A stretch of DNA of 64,000 bases from Caballeronia udeis (GCF_001544555.2 NZ_FCOK02000008.1:1-64000); one strand, 5' to 3'. Shown: positions 36,042 to 45,530, numbered from the stretch's first letter. Numbers and translations are program-made. Notes: a model not told the origin generated them from the sequence alone.

Positions 36042-36983
36042 TCAGGCGCCCACGCTGGCCGCAATCTGCACGTCCTGCACCGCCACGCCGGTCAGGTCGG
36101 CCACCGTGATCTGGGAAGGGTTGGAATCGTCGCGGGCGCGCTGGCCGGCGTCCAGCAACGTACCGAGTTCAAGCAACTGCTCCGCTTGAATCAGCCCGGC
36201 CGATAACGCGTGCGAGATTTCGCCGTATTTGCTGCACTGGTCGATCGAGTCCACCACGATCACCCCGGCCCGCGCAATGATTGCCGGATCGAGTTCCTGC
36301 TTGCCGGCGCTGTCCGCGCCCACCGCTGTGATATGCGTGCCGTCGCGGATCCAGTCCGAGCGCAGCAGCGGCTCTCTTGATGGCGTTGTGGTGACAATCA
36401 GGTTTGCGTTGGCAGCAACGCCCTCAGCGGAGTCCATCGCCCGCACATTGAAGCCCCGTGCCGACATCTGCTTCACGAATAGTTCGCGGTTTTTGGTGCT
36501 CGGCCCCCATACGAATACGTCCCTGCAGCCGGTCACCGGTTGCAGGTATTCAAGCTGCAGCCGCGCTTGCTCGCCGCTGCCAATAATTCCGATCGCATGC
36601 ACCTCGCGCGGCGCCAGCAATCGTGCTGCGAGTTGTCCCGCAAGCGCCGTACGCACGCAAGTGAGCCAGCCTTCATCCTGCAACAGGGCGACCGGTTCGC
36701 CCGTCGTGGCGGAAAAAAGCACCATCAAGCCGTTGTTGCTCGGCAAGCCCTGTTTCGGGTTGTCGTAGAAGCCGGTGGATACCTTGACCGCGAACGCCGC
36801 TGCGCCATCGACATAAGCCGACTTGACGCAACAATCGCCATTGGCCGCGTCGAACTGGAAGTTCTGGACTGGCGGCACCTGGACGGTCTTGCGGGAATAG
36901 GCGATGAAACCTTCTTCGATCATCCGCACCGCGCGTTCCATATTGAAGCGCGCGATGATCTCGTCTTTCGTCCAGATTTTCAC
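36042..36983 (-). CDS. Ornithine cyclodeaminase/mu-crystallin family protein (EutC-like)
   Basis: NAD(P)-dependent enzyme of 313 residues. The Rossmann motif is GIIGSGEQARLQ near 140-151, and the conserved SAYVDGAAAFAVKVSTGF and TCVRTALAG segments surround the substrate site. Members act on ornithine, alanine, imines or D-arginine-derived ketoacids. The start overlaps the dehydratase gene stop by 4 bp. The pairing of a threonine-dehydratase-like and an OCD-like enzyme is that of EutB/EutC in hydroxyectoine use, while the neighbouring DauR-like regulator recalls the DauB OCD protein of D-arginine use. Confidence 0.85.
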   Translation of the reverse strand: MKIWTKDEIIARFNMERAVRMIEEGFIAYSRKTVQVPPVQNFQFDAANGDCCVKSAYVDGAAAFAVKVSTGFYDNPKQGLPSNNGLMVLFSATTGEPVALLQDEGWLTCVRTALAGQLAARLLAPREVHAIGIIGSGEQARLQLEYLQPVTGCRDVFVWGPSTKNRELFVKQMSARGFNVRAMDSAEGVAANANLIVTTTPSREPLLRSDWIRDGTHITAVGADSAGKQELDPAIIARAGVIVVDSIDQCSKYGEISHALSAGLIQAEQLLELGTLLDAGQRARDDSNPSQITVADLTGVAVQDVQIAASVGA

Positions 36984-37936
36984 TTAACTGCCTCGACGAA
37001 TTTGTTCAGCATGATGTTGCGTCCGCACAGCACCACGGCCACGGCACGTCCATGATACCGGGGGGCCAGTTTCAGCATTGACGCCAGTGCAACGCCAGCC
37101 GCGCCTTCAACCATCCAGCGGTCGGTCTGCGCGAGCAGTTTCATTGCCGCCTTGATTTCTTCTTCCGTCACCAGGGCGGTATCGGTAATGACTTCCCTGG
37201 CGATATCGAAGGTCACCGAGTCCGGCTCCACGCCGCCCGCGGTACCGTCTGAAATTGTTTCGCTTTCCTCAACGTCGATGATTTTTCCCGCTTTGAGCGA
37301 GCTATACAGAGCGGTCGAGTTCGCAGGCCAGCATCCGATCACATCGGTTTGTGGACTCAGCGTCTTGACCGCCGTGCCAATGCCGGAAATCAGCCCGCCG
37401 CCGCCGACAGAGGCAAACACTGCCCCCAGATCCGTAATCTGTTCGTGCAGTTCCATGCCAATCGTGCCCTGGCCGGCTATGACGTCGAGATCGTTGTACG
37501 GTGAAACAAATGCCTTGCCCTTGAGTTTCGCTTGCCGCGCAGCTTCCAGTTCGACGGCCAGCGGTGTGTCGTTTAGCGTGACCACCTCGGCGCCCAGCGC
37601 GCGAATGGCGTCGAGTTTGAGCGCCGCTGCCGACGTGGACGCATAGACGGTGACCGGAACGCCGGCAAGCTTGCCCGCGAACGCGACTCCCAGGCCGTGG
37701 TTGCCGCTCGATACCGTGAGCACGCCGTTGCGGCGTGCGTCGGCATCGAGCAGGCGCAGCTTGTTGGTCGCGCCGCGGAACTTGAACGAGCCGGTGTGCT
37801 GCAGATGCTCGCACTTCAGGTAGACGTCGCACCCGGTCGCCTTCGACAACATGGGACTGAACGCAAGCGGCGTCACGCTCACCTGTGGTCGAATCGCACG
37901 ATGCGCTTCCTCTATATGCTGAAACAGATCATTCAT
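36980..37936 (-). CDS. Threonine/serine dehydratase-like PLP enzyme (EutB-like)
   Basis: Fold-type II PLP enzyme of 318 residues. Schiff-base Lys52 lies in HTGSFKFRGA; SSGNHGLG is the Asn loop, and SVGGGGLISGI the phosphate-binding glycine loop. There is no ACT regulatory domain, so it is a catabolic dehydratase or racemase. It overlaps the DauR-like gene upstream by 8 bp and the OCD-like gene downstream by 4 bp, so the three are co-translated. In ectoine gene sets this position is held by EutB, hydroxyectoine utilisation dehydratase. Confidence 0.85.
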   Translation of the reverse strand: MNDLFQHIEEAHRAIRPQVSVTPLAFSPMLSKATGCDVYLKCEHLQHTGSFKFRGATNKLRLLDADARRNGVLTVSSGNHGLGVAFAGKLAGVPVTVYASTSAAALKLDAIRALGAEVVTLNDTPLAVELEAARQAKLKGKAFVSPYNDLDVIAGQGTIGMELHEQITDLGAVFASVGGGGLISGIGTAVKTLSPQTDVIGCWPANSTALYSSLKAGKIIDVEESETISDGTAGGVEPDSVTFDIAREVITDTALVTEEEIKAAMKLLAQTDRWMVEGAAGVALASMLKLAPRYHGRAVAVVLCGRNIMLNKFVEAVK

Positions 37937-38651
37937 CAGTCGTAGCCCTCAGTTCTTTCAGGTAATTGAACACCGTGGCGCGGCCTATCGACAGCACCTT
38001 CGCGACGTAGTTGGCCGCGCTCTTGCCCTTGAACGCTCCTTCCTCATGCAAGGCTTCAATGAGCGTGCGCTTATGCTCGCGCGTCAGCATGGACAGCGTG
38101 AGCTTGCGTTCCTGCAGCCAGTGGTTGAGAAAGATATTCACGCGCTCCTGCCAGTCGTCCTGGAACAGCTTCTCGGGTTGCGGCTGCAGCGCGGTGCTTG
38201 AGAGGAGCAGGTCGAGCGCCTGTCTTGCCTGCTCCAGCGCGGCAATATGAAAATTGATGCACATGACGCCGATCGCCTGACCTGCGTCGCTGCGTACGAC
38301 TATGCTGACCGAGCGGATCTTGCGGCCATCCCAGCCCAGTTTTTCATACGGGCCGATCACGCTTTCGTCCGGATCGAACTCGATGTCGTCGAGCGATGAT
38401 TCGTCGCCCAACTCGCGCTTGGACTGATTGTTTGCCACGTGCACCACGGTTTGCGTGCCGAGGTCGTGTATGACGACTTCCGTGTACGGCGGAAACAACA
38501 GGACGATACCGTCGGCGATAGCCCTGTAGCGGGCGAGCAACTCGGCCGACGGTTGTGGTTCGTTGCGCTTGAGGGCTCGCTTGGGCCGCGCTTTCACGGC
38601 GAGTTCAGCAGGTTGTCCGGAGGCGATTTTCAAATTACGTGCTTTAGTCAT
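37929..38651 (-). CDS. DauR/YheO-like regulator (PAS-type sensor plus HTH)
   Basis: Protein of 240 residues. The YheO-type PAS domain spans about 40-155 (PYTEVVIHDLGTQTVVHVAN; SIVVRSDAGQAIGVMCINF). A helix-turn-helix of the HTH_22 type lies at the end (about 195-235): FKGKSAANYVAKVLSIGRAT, with VFNYLKELR. DauR represses D-arginine use in Pseudomonas. Here it lies inside the operon, overlapping the dehydratase gene, so it is likely the local regulator. An N-terminal basic tail of about 35 residues is unusual. Confidence 0.82.
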   Translation of the reverse strand: MTKARNLKIASGQPAELAVKARPKRALKRNEPQPSAELLARYRAIADGIVLLFPPYTEVVIHDLGTQTVVHVANNQSKRELGDESSLDDIEFDPDESVIGPYEKLGWDGRKIRSVSIVVRSDAGQAIGVMCINFHIAALEQARQALDLLLSSTALQPQPEKLFQDDWQERVNIFLNHWLQERKLTLSMLTREHKRTLIEALHEEGAFKGKSAANYVAKVLSIGRATVFNYLKELRATTDE

Positions 38652-38703
38652 TATTCAGTGTTGATTCGTGCGGAACAGTCGTGCGATGTTCCGCACGCGC
38701 GGC

Positions 38704-39504
38704 TTAGTCGACCGCAAGATCGACCGTAAAATATTTCTTCAACAGCTTCTGGTAAGTGCCGTTGCGCTTCAGTTCCAGAAACGCGCCGTTGAGCGCGTCG
38801 ACCAGTTCCTTGTCACCCTTGCGCACACCGATACCCACGCCCGTGCCAATCACCTTTGCATCCTTGACCGACGGCCCCGCGAACGCGAAACCCTTGCCTG
38901 CGGGCTGATTCAGGAAGCCAAGGCTCGCGGCGGTCGCATCAACGAAGGTGGCATCCAGGCGTCCCGCGCTCAGGTCGGCATAGACCAGGTCCTGGGTTTG
39001 ATAGCTGACCACGTCGACGCCTTTCGTGGCCCATGCCTGCTTCGCGTATTGCTCCTGAATCGACCCTTGCAGCACGCCCACCTTATGCGATGCCAGTGAC
39101 TCCGGCGTGGGCTGCAATGTGCTGCCCGCGCGTGCCACCAGTTGCGCCGGAGTCCGGTAAAGCGGCTGGGTGAAATCGATCTGCTCGCTGCGTTTCGCGT
39201 TGATGTTCATCGCGGAGTCTATCGCGTCGAACTTACGTGCTTGCAGTGCGGGAATCAGGCCATCGAATGCATTCTCGACCCACACGCATTTCGCTTTCAA
39301 CTGCGAGCAGAGGGCATTGCCTAGATCGATGTCGAAGCCTTGCAACTGGCCGTCCGCCGTCTTCGATTCGAACGGCGGGTAAGACGCTTCCACGCCGAAG
39401 CGGATGGTCGGAATCTCCTTCGCCTGGACCTGCACCGCCACCAACATGGATGCTGCCGCGCATAGCGTGACCGCGAGCATGGCACTTAATACATTTTGCC
39501 TCAT
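38704..39504 (-). CDS. Periplasmic amino-acid binding protein (orphan)
   Basis: Family-3 solute-binding protein of 266 residues. Start at 39504 chosen because GAGGAT lies 7 nt ahead; a GTG at 39516 is the alternative. A Sec signal peptide ends at VQA (about residue 28), followed by IRFGVEASYPPFES. FDAIDSAMNINAKRSEQIDF and GTGVGIGVRKGDKELVDALN are family segments, as in ArtJ/HisJ. No permease or ATPase gene is in this operon, so it may feed the ABC system encoded at 32973-35112. Confidence 0.88.
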   Translation of the reverse strand: MRQNVLSAMLAVTLCAAASMLVAVQVQAKEIPTIRFGVEASYPPFESKTADGQLQGFDIDLGNALCSQLKAKCVWVENAFDGLIPALQARKFDAIDSAMNINAKRSEQIDFTQPLYRTPAQLVARAGSTLQPTPESLASHKVGVLQGSIQEQYAKQAWATKGVDVVSYQTQDLVYADLSAGRLDATFVDATAASLGFLNQPAGKGFAFAGPSVKDAKVIGTGVGIGVRKGDKELVDALNGAFLELKRNGTYQKLLKKYFTVDLAVD

Positions 39505-39592
39505 GGCTATCCTCACTTCCGCGTTTTAAAAATTGAAAGGGCTAGGGAAAACGTGGCTGGCGCAAGGTGCCTGGCCCTCGCGTCCGGTGCGG

Positions 39593-40744
39593 CTAAAAAT
39601 CGTTAAGCAGTTGACCGGTCTTGCGATGAGGCAAGGGGTTCTTGCCTGCGAGCAGGGCGACACGCTGGCCGGGGCGCACGAGCTTCATGTACTGCTGCAC
39701 GATCAGCAAGCCGTCGACATCGCTGAATACCGGATGACGTGCGGCGCCCGGTGCGCCAAGCAGCGGAATGATCTCGGCGATGATCTCGCCGGTTTTCACC
39801 GTGTCGCCGGGGCGCTTTTTATAGGCGACGAGACCCCCGGCCGGTGCGGGTACGTGCGATACGCCTTCGAGCGGGAACACCATGACCTCGTGCTCGGCGA
39901 GCGGATCAGACAGGTCGTTGTTGTCCGGATCGAGGTCCACGAGGCCGCGCAATGCGAGGTATTGCAGGATGCCCTGGGCATCGGCCTGCGCAAAGGCGTC
40001 CGAGACGTCGGCTTGCCCGCGAAGTTCGACCGACGTGCAAAACGCGGCGTGGTCAGCGTCTATCGCCCCGGCTTGTTGAAGCACCGACCAGCATTGCGCA
40101 ATGGCTTCGTCGAAGGGCGTTCCGCCTGCGCGGTCTTCAAGAAACACCGCCCTGATCCGCATGCGGCGAGCCAGCGCGACCGCTTGTGTGTGCTGGCTGC
40201 GATTGCTGTACAGATGCAGGATGCCGTCCGTGTCGCAATGCAGGTCCAGCACGATGTCGTGTTGCAACGCTTCGGTCAGCAGCGCCGCTTTCATGGCGGC
40301 GACGGGATCGAGCGGCGTCAGTTCTGCGGCCACATCGGCGAACAAAGCTTTCGCACTCTTGACGTCGTTATGGGCAATATCGCGTGTAGCCAGCGCTTTT
40401 TCCACACCGCCGGTGAGATCGGGAAAACGGCGATTGAAGTTTTCGCCGTTGTCGAGATTGAAGCGCCCGGTATGCGCGCCGAACACGCGCTGCCCCAAAC
40501 CAATGGGGTTGGCGAACGGGCGCACGACGATCCGCCCGCGAATGCGGCCCGCGTTATCCAGCTTGACCAATGCGTCGAGCAGATGCTGGATTACCAGTAA
40601 TCCGGGCAACTCATCCGCATGCAGACCCGCCTGGATATACGCGCTGAGCCCCGACCCAACGCCCTCGAAGGTGTGCTTGAACAGGCGATGCGACGCACCC
40701 GGCGAGAGGGCGGGCAACTCGGAATATTCGGTCGATAGCGTCAC
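39593..40744 (-). CDS. Succinylglutamate desuccinylase/aspartoacylase-family hydrolase (EutE/DoeB-like)
   Basis: Zinc carboxypeptidase-fold amide hydrolase of 383 residues starting with GTG at 40744. Zinc ligands are His42 and Glu45 (GLHADELPG) and His169 (LDLHCDTDG). The C-terminal beta domain (about 290-380) has AYKKRPGDTVKTGEIIAEII, the usual lipoyl-like fold of this family. DoeB/EutE of this family removes the acetyl group from N-acetyl-diaminobutyrate in ectoine breakdown. First gene of the reverse operon with orphan binding protein, DauR-like regulator and EutB/EutC-like enzymes. An ectoine hydrolase (M24 type) is absent here. Confidence 0.83.
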   Translation of the reverse strand: MTLSTEYSELPALSPGASHRLFKHTFEGVGSGLSAYIQAGLHADELPGLLVIQHLLDALVKLDNAGRIRGRIVVRPFANPIGLGQRVFGAHTGRFNLDNGENFNRRFPDLTGGVEKALATRDIAHNDVKSAKALFADVAAELTPLDPVAAMKAALLTEALQHDIVLDLHCDTDGILHLYSNRSQHTQAVALARRMRIRAVFLEDRAGGTPFDEAIAQCWSVLQQAGAIDADHAAFCTSVELRGQADVSDAFAQADAQGILQYLALRGLVDLDPDNNDLSDPLAEHEVMVFPLEGVSHVPAPAGGLVAYKKRPGDTVKTGEIIAEIIPLLGAPGAARHPVFSDVDGLLIVQQYMKLVRPGQRVALLAGKNPLPHRKTGQLLNDF

Positions 40745-40919
40745 GTCGTTTACCGGAATGTACTTGTTAGTCTAAGATAGACTGTAAAATACAATCGGTC
40801 AAACGGAAAAATAACCGGCGTGGATGTTGGCGGGTTCAGCAGGAATGATCTGGTCCGCTGGTGTTTTTTTGCTCATCATTCGGGCTATCGTTGCAGGTAG
40901 CCGACTCACGGAGATTTCA

Positions 40920-42047
40920 ATGAAGATCAAGGACTTTCTTGTCGAACGATGGATGGACCGGTACGAGCATGAAGCGCGCTATAACCTCGCTGAAACCTGC
41001 GTCGAATCGCTGACAGTGGCGCAATTGCTCGAGCTGACCGGCAAGCGCGAGAGCCTGCTCGACGAGCTGCTTCCCATGAAGCTGACCTATGGAGCGATCG
41101 AAGGGTCCGACCGGTTGCGGGCCAATATTGCGGCTTTATATGAGCGGCAGACACCGAAGAATATTGTCGTGACTCACGGCGCCATAGGCGGTAATGCGCT
41201 GGTGTACGAGACGCTTGTCGAGCCCGGTGACCGGGTGATCGCGGTGTTGCCAACGTACCAGCAGCATTACTCGATTCCCGAAAGTTATGGCGCCGACGTG
41301 CAGACCATGGCGCTGCGTGAAGAGAACGGTTTCCTGCCGGATCTAGACGAGCTTCGCAAGCTGGCGAATCAGAAGACGAAGCTCATCGCCATCAACAACC
41401 CGAACAACCCGACGGGCTCGCTGATGGATGACGCCTTTCTCAAGGAGGTAGTCGCCATCGCCCAATCGTGCGGCGCGTACCTGCTGTGTGACGAGGTTTA
41501 CCGGGGCACGAATCAGGAAGGCTCAGGGTTCACCGCGTCTGTCGCGGATCTCTATGAGCGGGGCATCAGTACCGGCAGCATGTCGAAGACGTGGTCGCTG
41601 GCTGGCTTGCGGCTGGGGTGGATTGCAGGACCTACCGACCTGATTCGCGCGGTGTGTATTCATCGGGACTACAACACCATCAGCGTGGGGATGATCGACG
41701 ATTATCTTGCGTCCATCGCGCTTGAGGCCAAGGACAAGATCCTTGCGCGTAACCATGCCATTACGCGGACCAACCTGGCGGTGCTCGACGACTGGATTGG
41801 CCGGGAACCGCTGGTGTCGTATGTGAAGCCCAAGGCCGCAACGGTCTGCCTGCTCAAGGTTGATGTCGATATGTCATCGACCGAATTTTGCACCGCGCTG
41901 ATCGAGGCGACCGGCGTGATGTTCACGCCGGGCAGCGCGTTCGAAATGGAAGGGTATATCCGCGTCGGTTTCGCGAATCCGCTCGATGTCCTTCAGGAGG
42001 GACTAGTCAAGGTCTCCGGTTTCCTGGAAGGCATCGAGCGCCGATAG
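40920..42047 (+). CDS. Class I/II aminotransferase
   Basis: PLP enzyme of 375 residues. Start at 40920 (MKIKDFLVERW) has CGGAG 6 nt ahead. Signatures are AINNPNNPTGS (157-167), CDEVYRG (190-196) and Lys223 in TGSMSKTWSLAGLRLGW. The frame continues upstream to 40824 without a site. It is divergent from the aspartoacylase-like operon and may transaminate the product of that pathway. This sub-group is often annotated as capreomycidine-synthase-like or aspartate aminotransferase-like; the substrate is not evident. Confidence 0.87.
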   Translation: MKIKDFLVERWMDRYEHEARYNLAETCVESLTVAQLLELTGKRESLLDELLPMKLTYGAIEGSDRLRANIAALYERQTPKNIVVTHGAIGGNALVYETLVEPGDRVIAVLPTYQQHYSIPESYGADVQTMALREENGFLPDLDELRKLANQKTKLIAINNPNNPTGSLMDDAFLKEVVAIAQSCGAYLLCDEVYRGTNQEGSGFTASVADLYERGISTGSMSKTWSLAGLRLGWIAGPTDLIRAVCIHRDYNTISVGMIDDYLASIALEAKDKILARNHAITRTNLAVLDDWIGREPLVSYVKPKAATVCLLKVDVDMSSTEFCTALIEATGVMFTPGSAFEMEGYIRVGFANPLDVLQEGLVKVSGFLEGIERR

Positions 42048-42726
42048 AGCCAAGCCCCTGCCGTCCGCTCGGCCGGGTTCCTGGACTTCTTCCGGATCCC
42101 GACCAGCGCCATGAACTGGCTGGAATGCCGGGTTGGGCATGCCCATCAGAGGCGATACCGGAGCCGCTGATCTGGTGTGCTTCAATGCTCTATATGCAGT
42201 GCTGATCAATTCCATTTCGAGGGATAGAGTCATCCGATCATGGGCCCAGCCTCAAAACGGCAGCTGGACCCGACCGCTTTCGCTGTCAGCGAACTCCCGT
42301 CTTACTGCGAAATAACCCCTCGCGTACGCGGCAGCGTTCGAGGCCCTCGAACTCCTCCAAAGCCTTGCCACTCAAGAGCAGCATCCGTCATAAAGCAATT
42401 CGAATTTTCGTCGTCATGCCTTACCCGGTCATCTCCAATGTTGATGAAGCCAGATAATGTAAGCGTAATATAAATGTTGGCTAAGTGAAGCATCGGCAGA
42501 ATTGACGCGGCTCTTTGGTTGTTTCCACCACGAAGCACCGGCGTTGGCACGCCATGCCGCCGGTTGGCAAGCAGCGTTGGCCTGGATTCTGTACGATTCC
42601 AGTCAATCGATGATTAGCTGTTGCGACGACGCTCCAGTGGAGGGTGCGCCTCTATCGAATCATTGGCTGCGTGAACCTGGGCGCTTCGTCTTCGTCATAG
42701 CCGGGACCACATTGCTGAGATTGTGC
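42048..42726. other. Gene-free region with a short hairpin
   Basis: No convincing gene lies in these 679 bp, although the sterol-desaturase frame stays open from 42502. A perfect 7-bp stem, GTTCGAG/CTCGAAC with a 3-nt loop, lies at 42336-42352; it lacks a U-run. The part at 42400-42500 is AT-rich (TAATGTAAGCGTAATATAAA) and could hold the promoter of the next gene. Confidence 0.4.
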
Positions 42727-43878
42727 GTGGACAAGATCATCGTTTTCATACTTCCTGTTTTTGTTGTCCTGATCGGCGCCGAGTTTGCTTACGGCTGGTT
42801 CAGGCAACGTAATACCTATCGGCTGAGTGATGCGTTGAGCAGTCTCAGCCAGGGGCTGATAAGCCAGTTGCTGGCGTTGGTCACGCAGCTCTTTCAGATT
42901 GGTTTGTATGCCATTGTGTTCAATGCACTGACGTCCACTCCCAACGTCAAGTTCTGGGACACCTGGTACGGCTGGCTGATCGCCATTGTCCTGTTCGATT
43001 TCTTCGACTATTGGCTGCATCGCGCGGGGCATGAGTGCGCTGTCATGTGGGCTGCCCATGTCGTCCATCATCAAAGCCAGCACTTCAATTTCTCGACCGC
43101 GTTGCGGCAAGAAAGCACCGTCGTGCTCATTGGCTGGATCTTCTACCTGCCCATAGCGGTGATAGGCGTGCCGCCGGAGCAGTTTGGTCTTGCCGGACTC
43201 ATCGTCCTCTTGTATCAGTTCTGGATTCACACTGAACACGTCGGCAAACTCGGCTGGTTCGATCGCGTGTTTTCTTCGCCTTCCAACCATCGTGTGCATC
43301 ATGCGGTCAACGACCAGTACATCAACAAGAATTACGGCGGCATGTTTGTGATCTGGGACAGGATGTTCGGGACTTTCGCGGAGGAAGGGGAGCCCTGCGT
43401 CTATGGAACGAGGACGCCCCTGCGGAGTTGGGATCCTGGTTGGGCAATCTTTGCGGAATACTGGTCGCTCGTGCAGGCAACGCGGCAAGCGAGGGGGGCA
43501 GACAAGTGGCGTATCTGGCTCAAGCCTCCGGGCTGGCGGCCGTCCGACTCCAGTGTCGACCTGCCTGGGGACATTCAGGCGAAGTCCTCTGCTCCAGCGT
43601 TCGACCTGGACGCGGCGAGCCGGTTGTATGGAGAGTCGCTTGCCAGCGGCGCTGCGATATTTGCCGTCGTGCAATTTGCCCTGATGATGGGAGCAACGGC
43701 CATTTATCTGTGGTACGCGGAAGAACTTTCATATTCGACAGAGCTGGGGCTGACCGCCATTGTCGTCGCCGGGCTCTGGGCTTTAGGCGCTTACTTGCAA
43801 CGCCGTGTGAGCGTCATCCCGGTCATTCTGGTCGACCTTGCGGGCGTAGCGGCCGCGGTCCTGATGTTCAGGGCCTGA
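42727..43878 (+). CDS. Fatty-acid hydroxylase/sterol desaturase family membrane protein
   Basis: Integral membrane di-iron enzyme, about 383 residues from GTG 42727 (VDKIIVFILPVFV). The frame is open to 42502, but relatives start at about this point. The histidine clusters that bind iron are all present: HRAGHE (HxxxH), HVVHHQSQH (HxxHH) and HRVHH (HxxHH), set among about six to eight hydrophobic segments. The last ~130 residues add three further membrane helices. It inserts oxygen into, or desaturates, a lipid chain. It stands alone and its 3' end overlaps the convergent LysR gene by 11 bp. Confidence 0.85.
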   Translation: MDKIIVFILPVFVVLIGAEFAYGWFRQRNTYRLSDALSSLSQGLISQLLALVTQLFQIGLYAIVFNALTSTPNVKFWDTWYGWLIAIVLFDFFDYWLHRAGHECAVMWAAHVVHHQSQHFNFSTALRQESTVVLIGWIFYLPIAVIGVPPEQFGLAGLIVLLYQFWIHTEHVGKLGWFDRVFSSPSNHRVHHAVNDQYINKNYGGMFVIWDRMFGTFAEEGEPCVYGTRTPLRSWDPGWAIFAEYWSLVQATRQARGADKWRIWLKPPGWRPSDSSVDLPGDIQAKSSAPAFDLDAASRLYGESLASGAAIFAVVQFALMMGATAIYLWYAEELSYSTELGLTAIVVAGLWALGAYLQRRVSVIPVILVDLAGVAAAVLMFRA

Positions 43879-44785
43879 CCGTCATTTCCGAAGCCGATCG
43901 GGTTTCTCCACAGTCGGCCGCTTCCGCGAGAATCCAGTCACGGAACAATTGCGTGGCGGGGGACATGTGCTTCGATTTCAGCCATGTCAGCCAGTAGCTG
44001 CCCGTTCTCACTTCCGAATGGAAAGGGCGAACGAGGAGTTCCGCCTGAAGCTCCCTGGCGAACATAAGCGGGGGAGCCAGCGCTATACCCGCGCCTTGTA
44101 CCGCGGCTTCCACCATCAAGCGTGACGAATCAAAAACCGGACCGTTGACTGGCCATGGATCGAGTCCGGCTGCGTGAAACCAGCCGATCCATTCGTCGGT
44201 GCGATACGAACGAAGCAACGTCTCCTTCGCGAGGTCATGCGGCGCGGCAAGCCTTCGCGCAATATCGGGTGCGCAAAGCACGGTAAGCGGGGCATCAAGC
44301 AACATGACATTGTGCGTCGCAGGCCAGGCGCCGTCACCGAAGCGAATTGCAAAGTCCAGTCCCTCTGCCGCCAGGTCGACCAGATTGTTATGGGTCATCA
44401 GCCGCAACTCCACAAAGGGGTGCGTCTGCCGAAACGACTTGAGCCGTGGCAGCAACCAGCCGACTGCAAAAGTCCCGACAACGCCGATCGTCAGCACTTC
44501 GTGAAAACGTCCGCCCTCGAATTGCTTCAGCACGCCCTCGATGCGCCCGAATGCATCGGTCAATACCGGAAGCAACGCGCGGCTTTCATCGGTCATGCCC
44601 AGTCCGCGTGGCAAGCGTTTGAACAAGGTAGTGCCGAGCCGTTCTTCGAGCATCCGAACCTGCTGGCTGACGGCAGCCTGCGTCACATTGAGTTCCAGTG
44701 CGGCGCGCGTGAAGCTCAGGTGCCGTGCCGATGCTTCGAAAGCGCGCAGGGCGTTCAGTGGAAGATGAGGCCGGATGGAGTTCAT
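43868..44785 (-). CDS. LysR-family regulator, GcvA-like
   Basis: Regulator of 305 residues. HTH at about 20-40: FTRAALELNVTQAAVSQQVR. The opening LPLNALRAFEASARHLSFTRA is the GcvA/AmpR sub-group. This sub-group includes AmpR, which drives class C beta-lactamase genes; such a gene lies 600-1900 bp away on the other side of the cupin gene, so regulation of it is possible. It is divergent from the cupin gene (156 bp between starts). Confidence 0.88.
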   Translation of the reverse strand: MNSIRPHLPLNALRAFEASARHLSFTRAALELNVTQAAVSQQVRMLEERLGTTLFKRLPRGLGMTDESRALLPVLTDAFGRIEGVLKQFEGGRFHEVLTIGVVGTFAVGWLLPRLKSFRQTHPFVELRLMTHNNLVDLAAEGLDFAIRFGDGAWPATHNVMLLDAPLTVLCAPDIARRLAAPHDLAKETLLRSYRTDEWIGWFHAAGLDPWPVNGPVFDSSRLMVEAAVQGAGIALAPPLMFARELQAELLVRPFHSEVRTGSYWLTWLKSKHMSPATQLFRDWILAEAADCGETRSASEMTVRP

Positions 44786-44941
44786 GACATAAGTTTTTCT
44801 TTACCCAGACAGAAATTATGCTCGCTTGCGGACAAGGCGAAAAGCGACGATATTTTCGTCGCTGCCCGGTGCTTGAGTCCCTCGGGCTATCAGCCGTAAG
44901 CGCCTGGCCGATAGCCGGAATTTTTGACAGAAGGAACAATC

Positions 44942-45379
44942 GTGAAGACATGTCTTTCCATTCCCATCATTCTGGGGGCCTTGCTTTCGATGCAATCTGC
45001 TTTCGCCGCCGACGCGGCGCCCGCAGCAAAAGAGACGCGAGTTCTGGAAAGAGTCGTTGTAAACGGGACCAATCGGGAGATGGGCATGGGGGTGTCCGAG
45101 TTTCCGCCTGATGCCGCGAAACCCCGTCACATGGCGACCGGACCCGAGGTCTGCTATGTGATGAAGGGCGAGATAATCTTGCAGGTGGATGGGCAACCGG
45201 TCCAGGACATCCATGCGGGTGGGAGTTTTCAGATTGCGGCCAATGCAATTCACGTCACCAAGGCTGGGCCTGATGGCGCGACCGTCATCGCAACCTGGAT
45301 ATCCACACCCGGGAAACCGTTCAACGTACCTTCTCCGAATTTGCCGAATTTGCCGAATTTGCCGAATGTCCCGAAGTAA
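44942..45379 (+). CDS. Exported cupin-domain protein
   Basis: Small protein of 145 residues starting with GTG at 44942, with AGAAGGA 6 nt ahead. A Sec signal peptide (PIILGALLSMQSAFA) is followed by a single cupin barrel: PRHMATGPEVCYVMKGEIIL and GGSFQIAANAIHVTKAGPDG. His residues that could bind metal are few. The last residues form an Asn-Leu-Pro repeat from a 9-bp tandem repeat. It probably binds a small ligand in the periplasm. It is divergent from the GcvA-like regulator. Confidence 0.78.
   Translation: MKTCLSIPIILGALLSMQSAFAADAAPAAKETRVLERVVVNGTNREMGMGVSEFPPDAAKPRHMATGPEVCYVMKGEIILQVDGQPVQDIHAGGSFQIAANAIHVTKAGPDGATVIATWISTPGKPFNVPSPNLPNLPNLPNVPK
45335..45370 (+). repeat. Tandem 9-bp repeat in the 3' end of the cupin gene
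   Basis: Three exact copies of CCGAATTTG (45335-45361) and a fourth variant CCGAATGTC (45362-45370). They encode Pro-Asn-Leu units just before the stop. Being a multiple of three, copy changes keep the frame, so length variation between strains is expected. Confidence 0.85.
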
Positions 45380-45530
45380 TCGGAAACCGCGCGCTCTGTC
45401 TTGCGTCAAACGCCGCAGGCTCGATTGAGAGTCAGCCGGGAAAGCACAAGGCGCTTGTTTCGCTTGATCTGTGCCAGTCACCAAAACACCTTCTCACCTC
45501 ATATTCAGCTTGCTTGCCTACGGAGATTTC

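Noticed and set aside
42502..42726. N-terminal extension of the sterol-desaturase frame
   Set aside because: No ribosome site, and relatives begin near VDKIIVF; the extension lacks membrane or signal features.
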